This document shows positions 17,443 to 25,531 of a DNA stretch of 64,000 bases, one piece after another. Position 1 is the stretch's first letter; each line of letters begins with the position of its first letter. A program made the translations under genes and the position numbers. Source of the DNA: Mycobacterium florentinum (GTDB lineage Bacteria > Actinomycetota > Actinomycetes > Mycobacteriales > Mycobacteriaceae); the NCBI RefSeq assembly GCF_010730355.1, contig NZ_AP022576.1, positions 372,001 through 436,000 on the forward strand, read 5' to 3'. The notes beneath the pieces are model-generated. The model had not been told where the DNA came from, did not search any database, and saw only the letters and a list, made by a program, of their open reading frames with translations.

Positions 17443-18468
17443 TCAGAGGCTGCGCCGGCGATACTGTCGCAACCGGTGAACATTGGCGAGAGTCGCGGGG
17501 CCGGCGAACGGGCGCAGTACGGCATCAAGTCGAGCGCGCACGGCATCGGTGTCGAGGCCGATCCCGATCGCAACGAGACAGTTGGCCGACATCCCGGGCG
17601 GTGCGATCACTACGTGAATCACTGAGCCGACCAGATTGACCGCATACGTGTGCGTGGCCGCGCCGTAGCGCACCGCCACGGCACCCTTGATCCGATATGC
17701 CCCGGCTGGCGGATCCTCGAGCAGGTCGATGAGCGCGCCCGGGTCGATTTCGCCATCGCTCGTCGCGGTGACCGCGTCGGCGTGCGAATTGTCGTGATCG
17801 TGGCCGTGATCGGTCGCGGCGTCGACGAGCAGTTCGCGCAACGAGAGCTGACCCGGCTCTTCGTCAGTTCCCGAGACGTCGTAGAGCAGCGCAGGATCGA
17901 TCCGGCCGCCGATCGCGCCGACGACGGTGGCTCGTGGATTGCGTTCTCGCACCCGTCGTTCCACCCGCTCAACCGTCACGGTGCGCTGGTCGCGGGTGAG
18001 TTGGTCGAGTTTGTTGACGACGACGAGCGAAGCCACACCGTAGCGGGCCGGCGCCGTTTGGCCGACGTCGATGGTGTCGAAGTGTGTCGTGGCATCGATG
18101 ACATCGACCAATCCGCCGTACCGCACGCCGGGGACCTCGCTGAAGCCGATGATCCGGGCGACCGAAACGGGTTCGGCCAGACCGCTGGCCTCGACGATCA
18201 CCGCGTCCAGCTTGCGCCGAGGATCGGCGAGCCTAGTCAATGCCTCGTCGATCCCGCCGTCATCGGGCAGGCAACAGATGCAGCCGCCGGCGATGGAGGC
18301 AGGCTCGTCGACTTGGCCGGTCACCAGCATGGCATCGACGTTGAGTTCACCGAAGTCATTGATGATGACGCCGATTCGTGCTCCCGGACTGCGAAGCACA
18401 TGGTTGAGCAGGCTGGTCTTGCCGGCACCAAGATGGCCCGTCAGGCAAATGACAGGGATCGCTCGCAC
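17443..18468 (-). CDS. COG0523-family GTPase metallochaperone (CobW-like)
   Basis: A 341-residue G3E GTPase. Walker A is GHLGAGKTSL at 11-20, the metal motif is CICC in AGGCICCLPDD near 64-67, Walker B/G3 is ASGLAEP, the base motif is NKLD, and a His/Asp-rich segment (DHGHDHDNSH) precedes the C-terminal CobW_C domain. Such proteins move zinc or cobalt to client enzymes under starvation. The start is GTG 18468. A Zur-like box lies 52 bases upstream, favouring a zinc role. Client protein unknown. Confidence 0.87.
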   Translation of the reverse strand: MRAIPVICLTGHLGAGKTSLLNHVLRSPGARIGVIINDFGELNVDAMLVTGQVDEPASIAGGCICCLPDDGGIDEALTRLADPRRKLDAVIVEASGLAEPVSVARIIGFSEVPGVRYGGLVDVIDATTHFDTIDVGQTAPARYGVASLVVVNKLDQLTRDQRTVTVERVERRVRERNPRATVVGAIGGRIDPALLYDVSGTDEEPGQLSLRELLVDAATDHGHDHDNSHADAVTATSDGEIDPGALIDLLEDPPAGAYRIKGAVAVRYGAATHTYAVNLVGSVIHVVIAPPGMSANCLVAIGIGLDTDAVRARLDAVLRPFAGPATLANVHRLRQYRRRSL

Positions 18469-18519
18469 ACTTGTCCTTCGCGTCTCATCGGCTCCCGAGG
18501 TCCGGCCGGGGCGGTGGCC

Positions 18520-18540
18520 ATAATGCTAATGATTTTCAAT
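18520..18540 (-). promoter_or_regulatory. Candidate Zur (zinc uptake regulator) box
   Basis: On the minus strand ATTGAAAATCATTAGCATTA(T) resembles the mycobacterial Zur/FurB pattern of TGAAAAT and CATT half-sites around a short AT-rich centre. It is an AT-rich island in GC-rich DNA, placed 52-72 bases before the COG0523 start. Confidence 0.55.
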
Positions 18541-18642
18541 AAGGCATGATCAGCCGGGCCTCGAATTCGAGCAGAATGCCTCAGTCGACACGGGATGCCG
18601 ATCGCGAGAACTAACCCAAAAGCCTTGCAGCCCAGTCCTATT

Positions 18643-18660
18643 CGTCACAGTGACGTTTTG
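18643..18660 (+). repeat. Dispersed palindromic element, copy 2
   Basis: CGTCACAGTGACGTTTTG, with ATT on the left flank as in copies 1 and 3. Conservation of the TTTTG on one side shows that the element is oriented and not just a symmetric operator. Confidence 0.85.
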
Positions 18661-18859
18661 TCGACGCCGAGCGGGAAGGGGGCGAGCGGTGGGGATGGTC
18701 GGGGCATGGGCGTCGAGTCGCTGGTCGCGCGGCTGCAGTCGACGGCGCCGGCCGGTCCGGGGTGGGCGGCATAAGGCCGCCGGGTCAATGTAGACACGCG
18801 GGAGCCGATCTTCGCCGGCCATGCGTGGAGCCTCAAGAGCCCTGCCGCACAGAGCAATT

Positions 18860-18877
18860 CGTCACAGTGACGTTTTG
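18860..18877 (+). repeat. Dispersed palindromic element, copy 3
   Basis: CGTCACAGTGACGTTTTG again, in the same orientation as copy 2 and 217 bases from it. Confidence 0.85.
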
Positions 18878-18910
18878 GGGCAATCGCGCGGTCGGGGCAA
18901 TGGGCCCTTG

Positions 18911-18953
18911 ACTAACTCGATTAGGGATCGCCAACTAACTCCAATAGGGATCG
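18911..18953. repeat. 20-bp direct repeat pair
   Basis: ACTAACTCGATTAGGGATCG (18911-18930) and ACTAACTCCAATAGGGATCG (18934-18953) differ at two bases and are spaced 23 bases apart, about two helical turns. They may be paired binding sites or a duplication remnant. Confidence 0.7.
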
Positions 18954-19188
18954 GCCGATCGCGCCGCGGCGGGCCAAGGCCGGCGGTCGTGATCTCACGC
19001 CGGGGCCGCGGCGCGCATGACCATGGTGAGTCGAGCAGGCGTCGTCGAGGAGCCTTTCATGTGGGCGTTCGCGGTGGGCGTGACCGACGTTCCGGCCGAA
19101 CTGCCTATATGGCTTATGCCGATAAGCGACATTATGTCAAGCAGGCGGCTGCACCCCAATTGTTTTCATCCGATGGGTCGCTGCGCGC

Positions 19189-19500
19189 TCAGAGATCGAG
19201 GACGATGCGCAGCGCTGCATCAACGCGGCGCATCTCGTCGAAGTTGAGGAATCCGACGCTTTTGCCGAGTCGGCCCGGGGCGACCGCCGCAGCCTGCTCG
19301 GCAAGCACGCGGGTGTTCACGCCGCCGATTTCAACTTCGGGACGAAAGCTGGCGGCACGAGCCGACGTGGATGTTGGCGCCACCAGCCAGGTCGACAAGG
19401 GCAGGTGATCTGACTGGACTACGACGGCATAGCGGGAACCGGACTGCTCGTGATCGCGACTCCCCCGCGGGGCCCGCAACTGAAAGACCTCACCACGCAC
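19189..19500 (-). CDS. MazF/PemK-family toxin
   Basis: A 103-residue endoribonuclease-type toxin: VRGEVFQLRAPRGSRD at the start, then SGSRYAVVVQSDHLPLSTWLVAPTS and the C-terminal GFLNFDEMRRVDAALRIVLDL, which matches the DRGLRRVLDL-type end of mycobacterial MazF proteins. MazF toxins cleave single-stranded RNA at short motifs. The GTG at 19500 lies inside the antitoxin's last codons (11-base overlap), the usual coupled layout. The frame is open further upstream but only inside the antitoxin. Confidence 0.85.
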   Translation of the reverse strand: MRGEVFQLRAPRGSRDHEQSGSRYAVVVQSDHLPLSTWLVAPTSTSARAASFRPEVEIGGVNTRVLAEQAAAVAPGRLGKSVGFLNFDEMRRVDAALRIVLDL

Positions 19501-19723
19501 GCAACGTCTCCATGTCGCGCAGCACCTGCATGGCCTCAGCGCGATCGGACTCGTCTTGCGCAAGCCTTTCCGCCTCGGCGCGAGTCGCCGCGCTGGCCTT
19601 TCGCCGTGCCGCATCGATAAGAGCAGATCGAACAGCTACCGATACAGCCGTGCCATCCTTGGTCAAGACCTCCAACGCCTTCAATGCGTCTTCGTCCGGC
19701 CGGAAGGTAATCGTGTCAGCCAT
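19490..19723 (-). CDS. MazE-type antitoxin
   Basis: A 77-residue protein starting MADTITFRPDEDALKALEVL, with an N-terminal ribbon-helix-helix (SVAVRSALIDAARR) and a charged helical C-terminus ending MQVLRDMETLRAW, a typical toxin-wrapping tail. ATG 19723 is chosen; the AT-rich GTACGACGTTTTGTA just upstream, a partial inverted repeat, is a plausible autoregulatory operator. Overlap with the toxin gene confirms pairing. Confidence 0.85.
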   Translation of the reverse strand: MADTITFRPDEDALKALEVLTKDGTAVSVAVRSALIDAARRKASAATRAEAERLAQDESDRAEAMQVLRDMETLRAW

Positions 19724-19914
19724 TGCAACAGTGTACGACGTTTTGTAAGACGACCGCTGGATCCGCGGGTCACAAGTAGAGATGTGTAAAGCGGGCCACC
19801 GGGCGGAGTTCCAAACCGTGAGATGCAGCGCAGCGCGCGTCCGCAGCACCTACAACAAGCCGCGCTGACTTGGTGAGGTATCCGATCCGACCGAACTGCC
19901 GGACGAATCGGTGA

Positions 19915-20112
19915 TTAGCTGTCTGGGTTCACCCGTGGGAGATTCCGGCGGCGACGAATCAGTTCATTCGGGCTGGCGCTGGAACGGGGCAAGGGGGGCA
20001 GTTCGGCCACCGGCGCACCGTCGCGCGTAACCACGATCCGCTCGCCGTGCTCAACGCGGCGGAGTACTTCTCTCCCGTGGTTGCGTAGATCGCGCACAGT
20101 CACCGTGTTCAC
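19915..20112 (-). CDS. Orphan Phd/VapB-type antitoxin
   Basis: A 65-residue protein from GTG 20112: VNTVTVRDLRNHGREVLRRVEHGERIVVTRDGAPVAEL in summary, i.e. the Phd/YefM fold with RDLRNHGREVL and GERIVVTRDGAPVAEL. In mycobacteria this type (VapB) is followed at once by a PIN-domain VapC. Here the next 190 bases downstream contain no PIN ORF and the neighbouring gene is a MazE. The partner toxin is therefore missing. Confidence 0.75.
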   Translation of the reverse strand: MNTVTVRDLRNHGREVLRRVEHGERIVVTRDGAPVAELPPLPRSSASPNELIRRRRNLPRVNPDS

Positions 20113-20181
20113 GTCCCAAGTGTCTCGCCGGTGAGACGCCACAGCGAGACGTTGATGCCCGCACCACCGCCCAGCAACTTA

Positions 20182-21291
20182 TCAGCTGGAAGCAAGCACC
20201 TCATTCGCCTCATCTGCTGGTGCATCTTCTTGTGCGGCGCGGCGGGCGCGGTTTTCCCGCAGTGCTTGCTGTGCGGACTCCAGGGTGATGTTGCGTGGAT
20301 CGACCCCTTCCCGCTCAAAGCCTTCCACCGCAATCGGCAAGTAGAGATACTTCTGCGGGACTAGACGCTCGAGAACTGCGTAGAGGCGCCGATACATACG
20401 CATAAAACGGAGCGTCATCTCCTCGTCCTCGGAGGTCCACTCTAAGTTGAACAACTCCCGCAGATGGGGCGGAAAACTATTGGCAACGACATTCCGCCGC
20501 GCCGCCCACCAGGGCCACACAAATTTTTTCATGACTGCAGGCCACCACCGCGGCGCCGGGCGGCTCTCCAAAAATTGTTCCAGCATGACCTGAGTTACCT
20601 GTGAGTTCACCAAATAATTATGCTCGATGTTTTCCAGATACCGCTCGAAATCGTCGTAGGTATCCGGCTGAGGGCTATCGTCCACCCCCCACATGCTGTA
20701 CCACTCCTTGGATTCCTCAAATAGCTGCTCCTTCATCGCACGTGGCATGGAACCGTCGAAATACAGCTGCTCAGTTATTATGATCAATAGGTGATAAAAG
20801 AAGGTGACATGGGCAAAGTAGAAGGTCTCCGCATTTAAGGCGTGGTAGGTCCCCTCGTGCAGTGCGCCTTTGACGGATTTGTGCATATTCCGAGTCTTCA
20901 GTCCGTATTTCTTCGCGTCTTCCGGAGCGCCGTACACCGCGCCATAAATGTACTCACGAGATCTCTGGCGCCGTTCTTTATATATCTTGGCGCGTGCGCC
21001 GAAAGAACTGTCGCCGGTGAAAAGAACAGAATTCGTGGTCGCTTTCGCCATCTGTGGCCACGCCCCCGCAATGGTGCCCACTACCCCGCTGCCGAAAAAT
21101 ATCACATCAAGGCGCCCCCAATACTTCCATATCAGGGAATCGGCGGGAATTGGATGCTGAAAAAGATCTTTCCGCGACAAACTGTTATCGCCGGTAAATT
21201 CCGTCACCGTAGCGTCTTGCGGAATCACGAGCTCTGAATCGAACGTTGTTTGCATGATTTTCTTAAGTGCCCTGATACCCCGGACCGCCAC
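20182..21291 (-). CDS. MpaB-type oxygenase (DUF2236), AT-richer than neighbours
   Basis: A 369-residue protein of the ER-bound-oxygenase mpaB / latex-clearing-protein superfamily: HKSVKGALHEGTYHALNAE and FYFAHVTFFYH carry the conserved His residues expected to bind b-type haem, with FGSGVVGT and Trp-rich WWPAVMKKFVWPWW elsewhere. The GTG at 21291 has GGAAGGGG five bases upstream; ATG 21255 is the alternative. Base composition is clearly lower in GC than flanking genes (for example around 20581-20820), pointing to acquisition. No export signal is seen. Substrate unknown. Confidence 0.8.
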   Translation of the reverse strand: MAVRGIRALKKIMQTTFDSELVIPQDATVTEFTGDNSLSRKDLFQHPIPADSLIWKYWGRLDVIFFGSGVVGTIAGAWPQMAKATTNSVLFTGDSSFGARAKIYKERRQRSREYIYGAVYGAPEDAKKYGLKTRNMHKSVKGALHEGTYHALNAETFYFAHVTFFYHLLIIITEQLYFDGSMPRAMKEQLFEESKEWYSMWGVDDSPQPDTYDDFERYLENIEHNYLVNSQVTQVMLEQFLESRPAPRWWPAVMKKFVWPWWAARRNVVANSFPPHLRELFNLEWTSEDEEMTLRFMRMYRRLYAVLERLVPQKYLYLPIAVEGFEREGVDPRNITLESAQQALRENRARRAAQEDAPADEANEVLASS

Positions 21292-21686
21292 GTCGACCCC
21301 TTCCGTTGCCCCATACCCATTAATTGGTCACCTCAGTACCCGGACGTGTACACCCCCAGCCTCGGGTAGCTGATGTCTTCATCACCTAACCATCGCTATG
21401 TCGACTGTGTCTTGGGTTTGCGTCGTTCCGTGGCGCCGGATTTGGCCGCCTCCCGGCGGCGATGTCGCGTAGAGGGCGTCGTCCGGGCTCGCCGGTAGCT
21501 ATGCGCCCGCCCAGGAAGTCAAAGCCCTTGTTGCACACGGCATCTAGAGCCTGCTCGGAGAACGCCTCGCCACGAAACCAGCATCGCCCGCTGCCTGACC
21601 GAGTGGACGAGAGTGCTATCCCGCCGGAGTCGTACCCCCGGACGACGTCGCCGCGAGGCCGCCGACGGGCCGGGCCGTACCCGCTG
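21292..21686. other. About 400 bases without a convincing gene
   Basis: Between the MpaB-type gene and a small membrane ORF no reading frame shows family features. A minus-strand frame near 21430-21600 has locally protein-like composition (FRGEAFSEQALDAVCNKG) but is interrupted and unrecognised; it may be a gene remnant. Confidence 0.5.
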
Positions 21687-21923
21687 CTAACCCATCGTCA
21701 AGATTGCGCCCGCGGAGACGCCAATGACCGTCACAAGGGCCACCAAAATCACGGTGATCGACGCGCGCACGATCTCTGCTTCCGTGAGTCGCCAGTGCGG
21801 CCTCGATTCGACGAGAACGGTGTTCCTGCGACGAGCACCTGCGTTGATGCTTGCCACCGCCAAAAGGAGATCGTCACGCGCGTCTTGGTCGAATAGGTTG
21901 TGCGCGGCGATTGCGGTGGTCAT
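21687..21923 (-). CDS. Small predicted membrane protein
   Basis: A 78-residue ORF, ATG 21923 with a G-rich site upstream. The N-terminal part is charged (DQDARDDLLLAVASINAG) and the C-terminus is one TM helix (ASITVILVALVTVIGVSAG). It is not recognised. It lies divergent from the GMC oxidoreductase gene. The hydrophobic helix and high GC3 favour a real gene, but it could be a degraded end of a larger one. Confidence 0.45.
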   Translation of the reverse strand: MTTAIAAHNLFDQDARDDLLLAVASINAGARRRNTVLVESRPHWRLTEAEIVRASITVILVALVTVIGVSAGAILTMG

Positions 21924-22148
21924 ATCAGCCCCCAGGCTCCCGAACGCCGATAGGCGTTGTCGGGATGTCGAAAGTTTCGGCCTTCTCGTGTATCCAAAGA
22001 TACGAGTGCGAGATCACGATTGCGGTAACGATCCTTAACGGTCACAGCACACAATCGTGCTCCCGCATCGGCGGCGAGGCATACGAGCATCTGGTAGAGA
22101 ATTCCTTCTTCAGTTGTGCGCCAACCTATTTCGTTGTCCAATATCGGA

Positions 22149-23834
22149 ATGAGCCCGGGCACAGAATTCGACTTCATCATCGTGGGAGCAGGCAGCGCAG
22201 GCTGCCTGCTCGCCAATCGGCTCAGCGCCAACCCCGATCGCCGTGTCCTCTTGATAGAGGCCGGCGGCAGAGACGACTGGTTCTGGATCAAAGTGCCGGT
22301 GGGCTATCTGTACACAATTGCCAACGCCCGCACCGATTGGTGCTTCACGACCGAGGCCGACCCTGGCCTTGCTGGACGCAGCATTCACTACGCACGCGGC
22401 CGGGTGATCGGCGGCTGCTCGTCGATCAACGCCATGATCCACATGCGCGGTCAGGCCAGCGATTACGACCGGTGGGCGCGGGCCACCGGTGACGAGCGAT
22501 GGCGTTGGGGTGGCCCGGACAGTCCGGGCGAGACACTGGCGATCTACAAAAAGTTGGAGGACTACTTCGGCGGCGCCGACACCTGGCACGGCGCCGGAGG
22601 TGAGATCCGCGTCGAGCGGCCACGTGTGCGTTGGAAGATCTTGGACGCCTGGCAGGCCGCCGCCGCCGAGGTCGGCATCTCCCCGATCGATGAATTCAAC
22701 CGGGGCGTCAACGCCGGCTCTGCGTACTTTCACGTGAACCAGCGGCGTGGCCGTCGCTGGTCGATGGCCGACGCCTTCCTGCATCCCATTGCGCATCGGC
22801 CGAATCTCACCGTCTACACGCAGACCCAGGCCCTGCAGCTTCTGATGGATGACCAGGTCCACGAGGATCAGCGTCGCGGTGCCTGGACGACTGCCCAGCG
22901 CCGCGTCACCGGAGTGCGGCTTCTCAGAGGCGGCCAGATCGTCGACGTCCGAGCGCGCCGCGAGGTGATCTTGAGCGCCGGTGCTATTGGCTCTCCGCAT
23001 CTGATGCAGGTCTCGGGTTTGGGCCCGGCCGGGTTGCTTGCCCAGCATCAAGTGCCGGTGGCCGTCGATCTACCGGGAGTGGGCGAAAACCTGCAGGACC
23101 ACCTGCAGCTTCGAACGATCTACCGGATCCGGGGCGCCCCGACCGTCAACACGCTGTACCGGAACTGGATCACCCGTGCGGGCATGGGACTTCAGTACCT
23201 GCTGCTGCGATCGGGGCCCATGACGATGCCGCCGTCCACGTTAGGGGCTTTCGCCAAGAGCGACCCCGCCCTGGAAAGTGCCGATCTGGAATGGCATGTG
23301 CAGCCCTTGTCGTTGCCGAAGTTCGGCGAACCGCTGCACCCTTTCGGGGCGATCACTCCTTCGGTCTGCAATCTGCGACCCAGCTCGCGAGGCCATGCGC
23401 GCATGGCCAGTGCAGACCCCCTGACCCACCCGAAGATCTTCTGCAATTACCTGTCGACCGACGCCGATCGTCAAATCGCCGTCCGGGGCCTCCGGATGAC
23501 CCGGCAGATCATGGCGGCGCCGGCGCTGGCGCGGTACGACCCGCAAGAGTTGCTTCCCGGCTCGCAACTGGTGAGCGACGAAGACCTGCAGCGGGCGGCC
23601 GGTGAACTCGGTACGACTATTTTCCATCCGGTGGGTACCTGCGCGATGGGAAGTTTCGACGCCCACGGGCGACCGCATTCGGCCGCCACGGTGCTCGACA
23701 CCGACTGCCGCGTGTATCGCGTCGCCGGCCTTCGAGTGGTCGATGCGTCGGCTATGCCCACGATCATCTCCGGCAACACGAACGCGCCGGTCATGCTCAT
23801 CGCAGAGCGCGCAGCGCGGGCGATTGTGGGATAA
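22149..23834 (+). CDS. GMC-family FAD oxidoreductase (choline/alcohol dehydrogenase-like)
   Basis: A 561-residue flavoprotein. The FAD motif FIIVGAGSAGCLLANRL is at the N-terminus, followed by EAGG, the GMC signature 1 region ARGRVIGGCSSINAMIHMRG, the second signature GAIGSPHLMQVSGLGP, and the C-terminal HPVGTCAMG plus SGNTNAPVMLIAERAA with the active-site His and Asn. It oxidises an unknown alcohol. ATG 22149 is preferred to the upstream frame. A second GMC gene is cut by the right edge of the window. Confidence 0.92.
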   Translation: MSPGTEFDFIIVGAGSAGCLLANRLSANPDRRVLLIEAGGRDDWFWIKVPVGYLYTIANARTDWCFTTEADPGLAGRSIHYARGRVIGGCSSINAMIHMRGQASDYDRWARATGDERWRWGGPDSPGETLAIYKKLEDYFGGADTWHGAGGEIRVERPRVRWKILDAWQAAAAEVGISPIDEFNRGVNAGSAYFHVNQRRGRRWSMADAFLHPIAHRPNLTVYTQTQALQLLMDDQVHEDQRRGAWTTAQRRVTGVRLLRGGQIVDVRARREVILSAGAIGSPHLMQVSGLGPAGLLAQHQVPVAVDLPGVGENLQDHLQLRTIYRIRGAPTVNTLYRNWITRAGMGLQYLLLRSGPMTMPPSTLGAFAKSDPALESADLEWHVQPLSLPKFGEPLHPFGAITPSVCNLRPSSRGHARMASADPLTHPKIFCNYLSTDADRQIAVRGLRMTRQIMAAPALARYDPQELLPGSQLVSDEDLQRAAGELGTTIFHPVGTCAMGSFDAHGRPHSAATVLDTDCRVYRVAGLRVVDASAMPTIISGNTNAPVMLIAERAARAIVG

Positions 23835-23886
23835 GCACGAATAGCTTTGCGCGCCAACGCCAATCTCGATCGAAGTAAACTCATAG

Positions 23887-23905
23887 CCGAACGGTCACCG
23901 TTCGG
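23887..23905. promoter_or_regulatory. 19-bp perfect palindrome
   Basis: CCGAACGGT and ACCGTTCGG are exact reverse complements around a single C. It lies 53 bases after the GMC stop and about 80 bases before the DUF1906 gene. Symmetry and content are typical of a TetR-family operator; as a one-base loop it cannot act as an RNA hairpin of full length. Confidence 0.65.
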
Positions 23906-23983
23906 TATCCATTTGGGAATGCAACCGCGTTTCGGCTAGCGCAGCTCTATCGGTAACAACAGCCACATCGTTAACATCGCGCG

Positions 23984-24811
23984 ATGCAATGTTTGCCCCC
24001 GGCGGCCAGCGATGTACGACTGCGAACGGTTTCCCGCCGCGACGCGCTGCGCTGCGCGACAGCGTTGGCCGGTCTCGCTGCCGCATCGGTAGCCTGCGGC
24101 ATGCCTACGGCGGCCGCCGCCGCTTCGCCCCAACTGATCGACTTCGCCGCGCGCCAGATTCCGGCGCAGCAGATCCGAGCTGCCGGCTATAGCGGTGTGG
24201 TCAACTACGTTTCGGAGTCGCGTCCTGGCACATCGTTTGGCGCCAAGCCGATCACTCGGTCCTACGCCGACTCATTGAAAGCCGCGGGGCTGGTGATCGT
24301 CAGTAACTACCAATACGGCAAACCAGGTAGCTCGGCACCGTCGGACTTCACCCGGGGCTACGCCGGCGGCATCGCGGACGCGCGCACCGCCTGGCAGCTG
24401 CACACCGCCGCGGGCGGCGGCCAGGGCGCACCGATTTTCTTCACCATCGACGAGGACATAAACCACGACATCTGGAATCGCACCGCGCTGCCGTGGTTTC
24501 GCGGAATCAACTCGGTCCTTGGCGTTCAACGCACCGGGGTTTACGGAGGTGTCAGAGTGTGTCAGTGGGCCGTGGCCGATGGCGTTGTCGGATCTTCGAC
24601 CACACCCGGCCGCCGCTGGCTCTGGCAAACCCGAGCCTGGTCCGGCAATCAGGTCCACCCCGCCGCTGTTCTATACCAGCGAGTCGTGAGCACCTCGTCC
24701 AACCCCGGGCCGAAGGTCGGCGGACTCGAAGTCGACGTCAACGACGTCCTAGCTTCCGATTGCGGCCAGTGGAACCTCCACGCGAGCCATCCCAGTGGCG
24801 ATGTGCGGTAG
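23984..24811 (+). CDS. Tat-exported DUF1906 glycoside-hydrolase-like protein (Rv2525c family), copy 1
   Basis: A 275-residue homologue of M. tuberculosis Rv2525c. A twin-arginine signal is visible (TVSRRDALRCATALAGLAAA), then the TIM-barrel domain: QLIDFAARQIPAQQIRAAGYSGVVNYVS, SNYQYGKPG, IFFTIDED, TGVYGG, LWQTRAW and the end VDVNDVLASDCGQWNLH. Acidic residues IDED and the VDVN site match the putative catalytic positions. These proteins are exported and linked to cell-envelope carbohydrate. A close paralogue lies at 61789-62583. Confidence 0.88.
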   Translation: MQCLPPAASDVRLRTVSRRDALRCATALAGLAAASVACGMPTAAAAASPQLIDFAARQIPAQQIRAAGYSGVVNYVSESRPGTSFGAKPITRSYADSLKAAGLVIVSNYQYGKPGSSAPSDFTRGYAGGIADARTAWQLHTAAGGGQGAPIFFTIDEDINHDIWNRTALPWFRGINSVLGVQRTGVYGGVRVCQWAVADGVVGSSTTPGRRWLWQTRAWSGNQVHPAAVLYQRVVSTSSNPGPKVGGLEVDVNDVLASDCGQWNLHASHPSGDVR

Positions 24812-24838
24812 CGGCGAGATCGCTGCCTGCAATTCGAG

Positions 24839-25447
24839 TTAGAGCCCGGCTGGCACGACCTTGTCGTTGACCGTCACCGCGACCTGGCCGGTCGTCGGGT
24901 TGTACTCGATCTTGCCGTGCTCGAACGTCGACACCCGTAGGTCGCCGACCGTGTTCACGTCGCTGGTGGGCAAGCCCAGCGGACCTGCCGAACCGTTGGT
25001 GCCGGTGACCGCAGGCGTGCCGTCCGGGCCTCTTGGAACATTCCAAGCCTCCCGGATCTTGCCCAGGATGATGTATGCGGGCGTGCCGGCCTGATTGTTC
25101 TTGGCGGTGATCGCGCCACCCTGGAATTGCTGGAATACCACGCCGCTCTCCCGCGTGCCCGCGTTGCGGTCACCCGTCAGCGGCTTGCCGAGAGCCTGCC
25201 TCTGGCCCTCAGTTGCCGACGAGTATTTGGCGGCGATCGGGCCGGTCAGAGTCACCTCGACGCCCCCCTCCCCGATGACCTTCACCTCCGTGGGCTGCGC
25301 CGGGGCTGTCGACGTGGAGGTGGCATTCGCACTGACTGGAGGCGGTGCCGACGCGTCGACGCTCTTGCCATGGCTGCAGCCCGCAGTGATCAGCGCGAGG
25401 GCGGCCAAGCCGACGACTGCGGTGTGGTGGTGTGCGACCGTTCTCAT
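24839..25447 (-). CDS. Lipoprotein with LGFP-like repeats
   Basis: A 202-residue lipoprotein: signal and lipobox LALITAGC with the acylated Cys at 24, a low-complexity Ser/Thr/Pro/Ala linker, then two LGFP-like modules (ALGKPLTGDRN... FQGGAITAKN and GLPTSDV... FEHGKIEYNPTTG). LGFP modules occur in actinobacterial envelope proteins that bind the cell wall. Specific role unknown. It converges with the DUF1906 gene, with 27 bases between stops. Confidence 0.8.
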   Translation of the reverse strand: MRTVAHHHTAVVGLAALALITAGCSHGKSVDASAPPPVSANATSTSTAPAQPTEVKVIGEGGVEVTLTGPIAAKYSSATEGQRQALGKPLTGDRNAGTRESGVVFQQFQGGAITAKNNQAGTPAYIILGKIREAWNVPRGPDGTPAVTGTNGSAGPLGLPTSDVNTVGDLRVSTFEHGKIEYNPTTGQVAVTVNDKVVPAGL

Positions 25448-25531
25448 GGGCTTTCTCCCCCGTCTGCCTGTGGTATGCCGATCGCGCTTTTTCGTAGCTC
25501 CGAACGAACCTACAACGACAGCGCTCGATGC

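Larger units (their letters stand above)
18541..19188. other. About 650 bases without a convincing gene
   Basis: No ORF here has recognisable protein features. The stretch holds two copies of the dispersed 18-bp element, a pair of 20-bp direct repeats, and runs of biased sequence. It looks like accessory or decayed DNA between the COG0523 gene and a toxin-antitoxin pair. Confidence 0.6.

Noticed and set aside
19724..19914. A VapC toxin downstream of the Phd-type antitoxin
   Set aside because: No frame in this gap has a start or PIN-domain acidic motif; it is too short for a VapC of about 130 residues.
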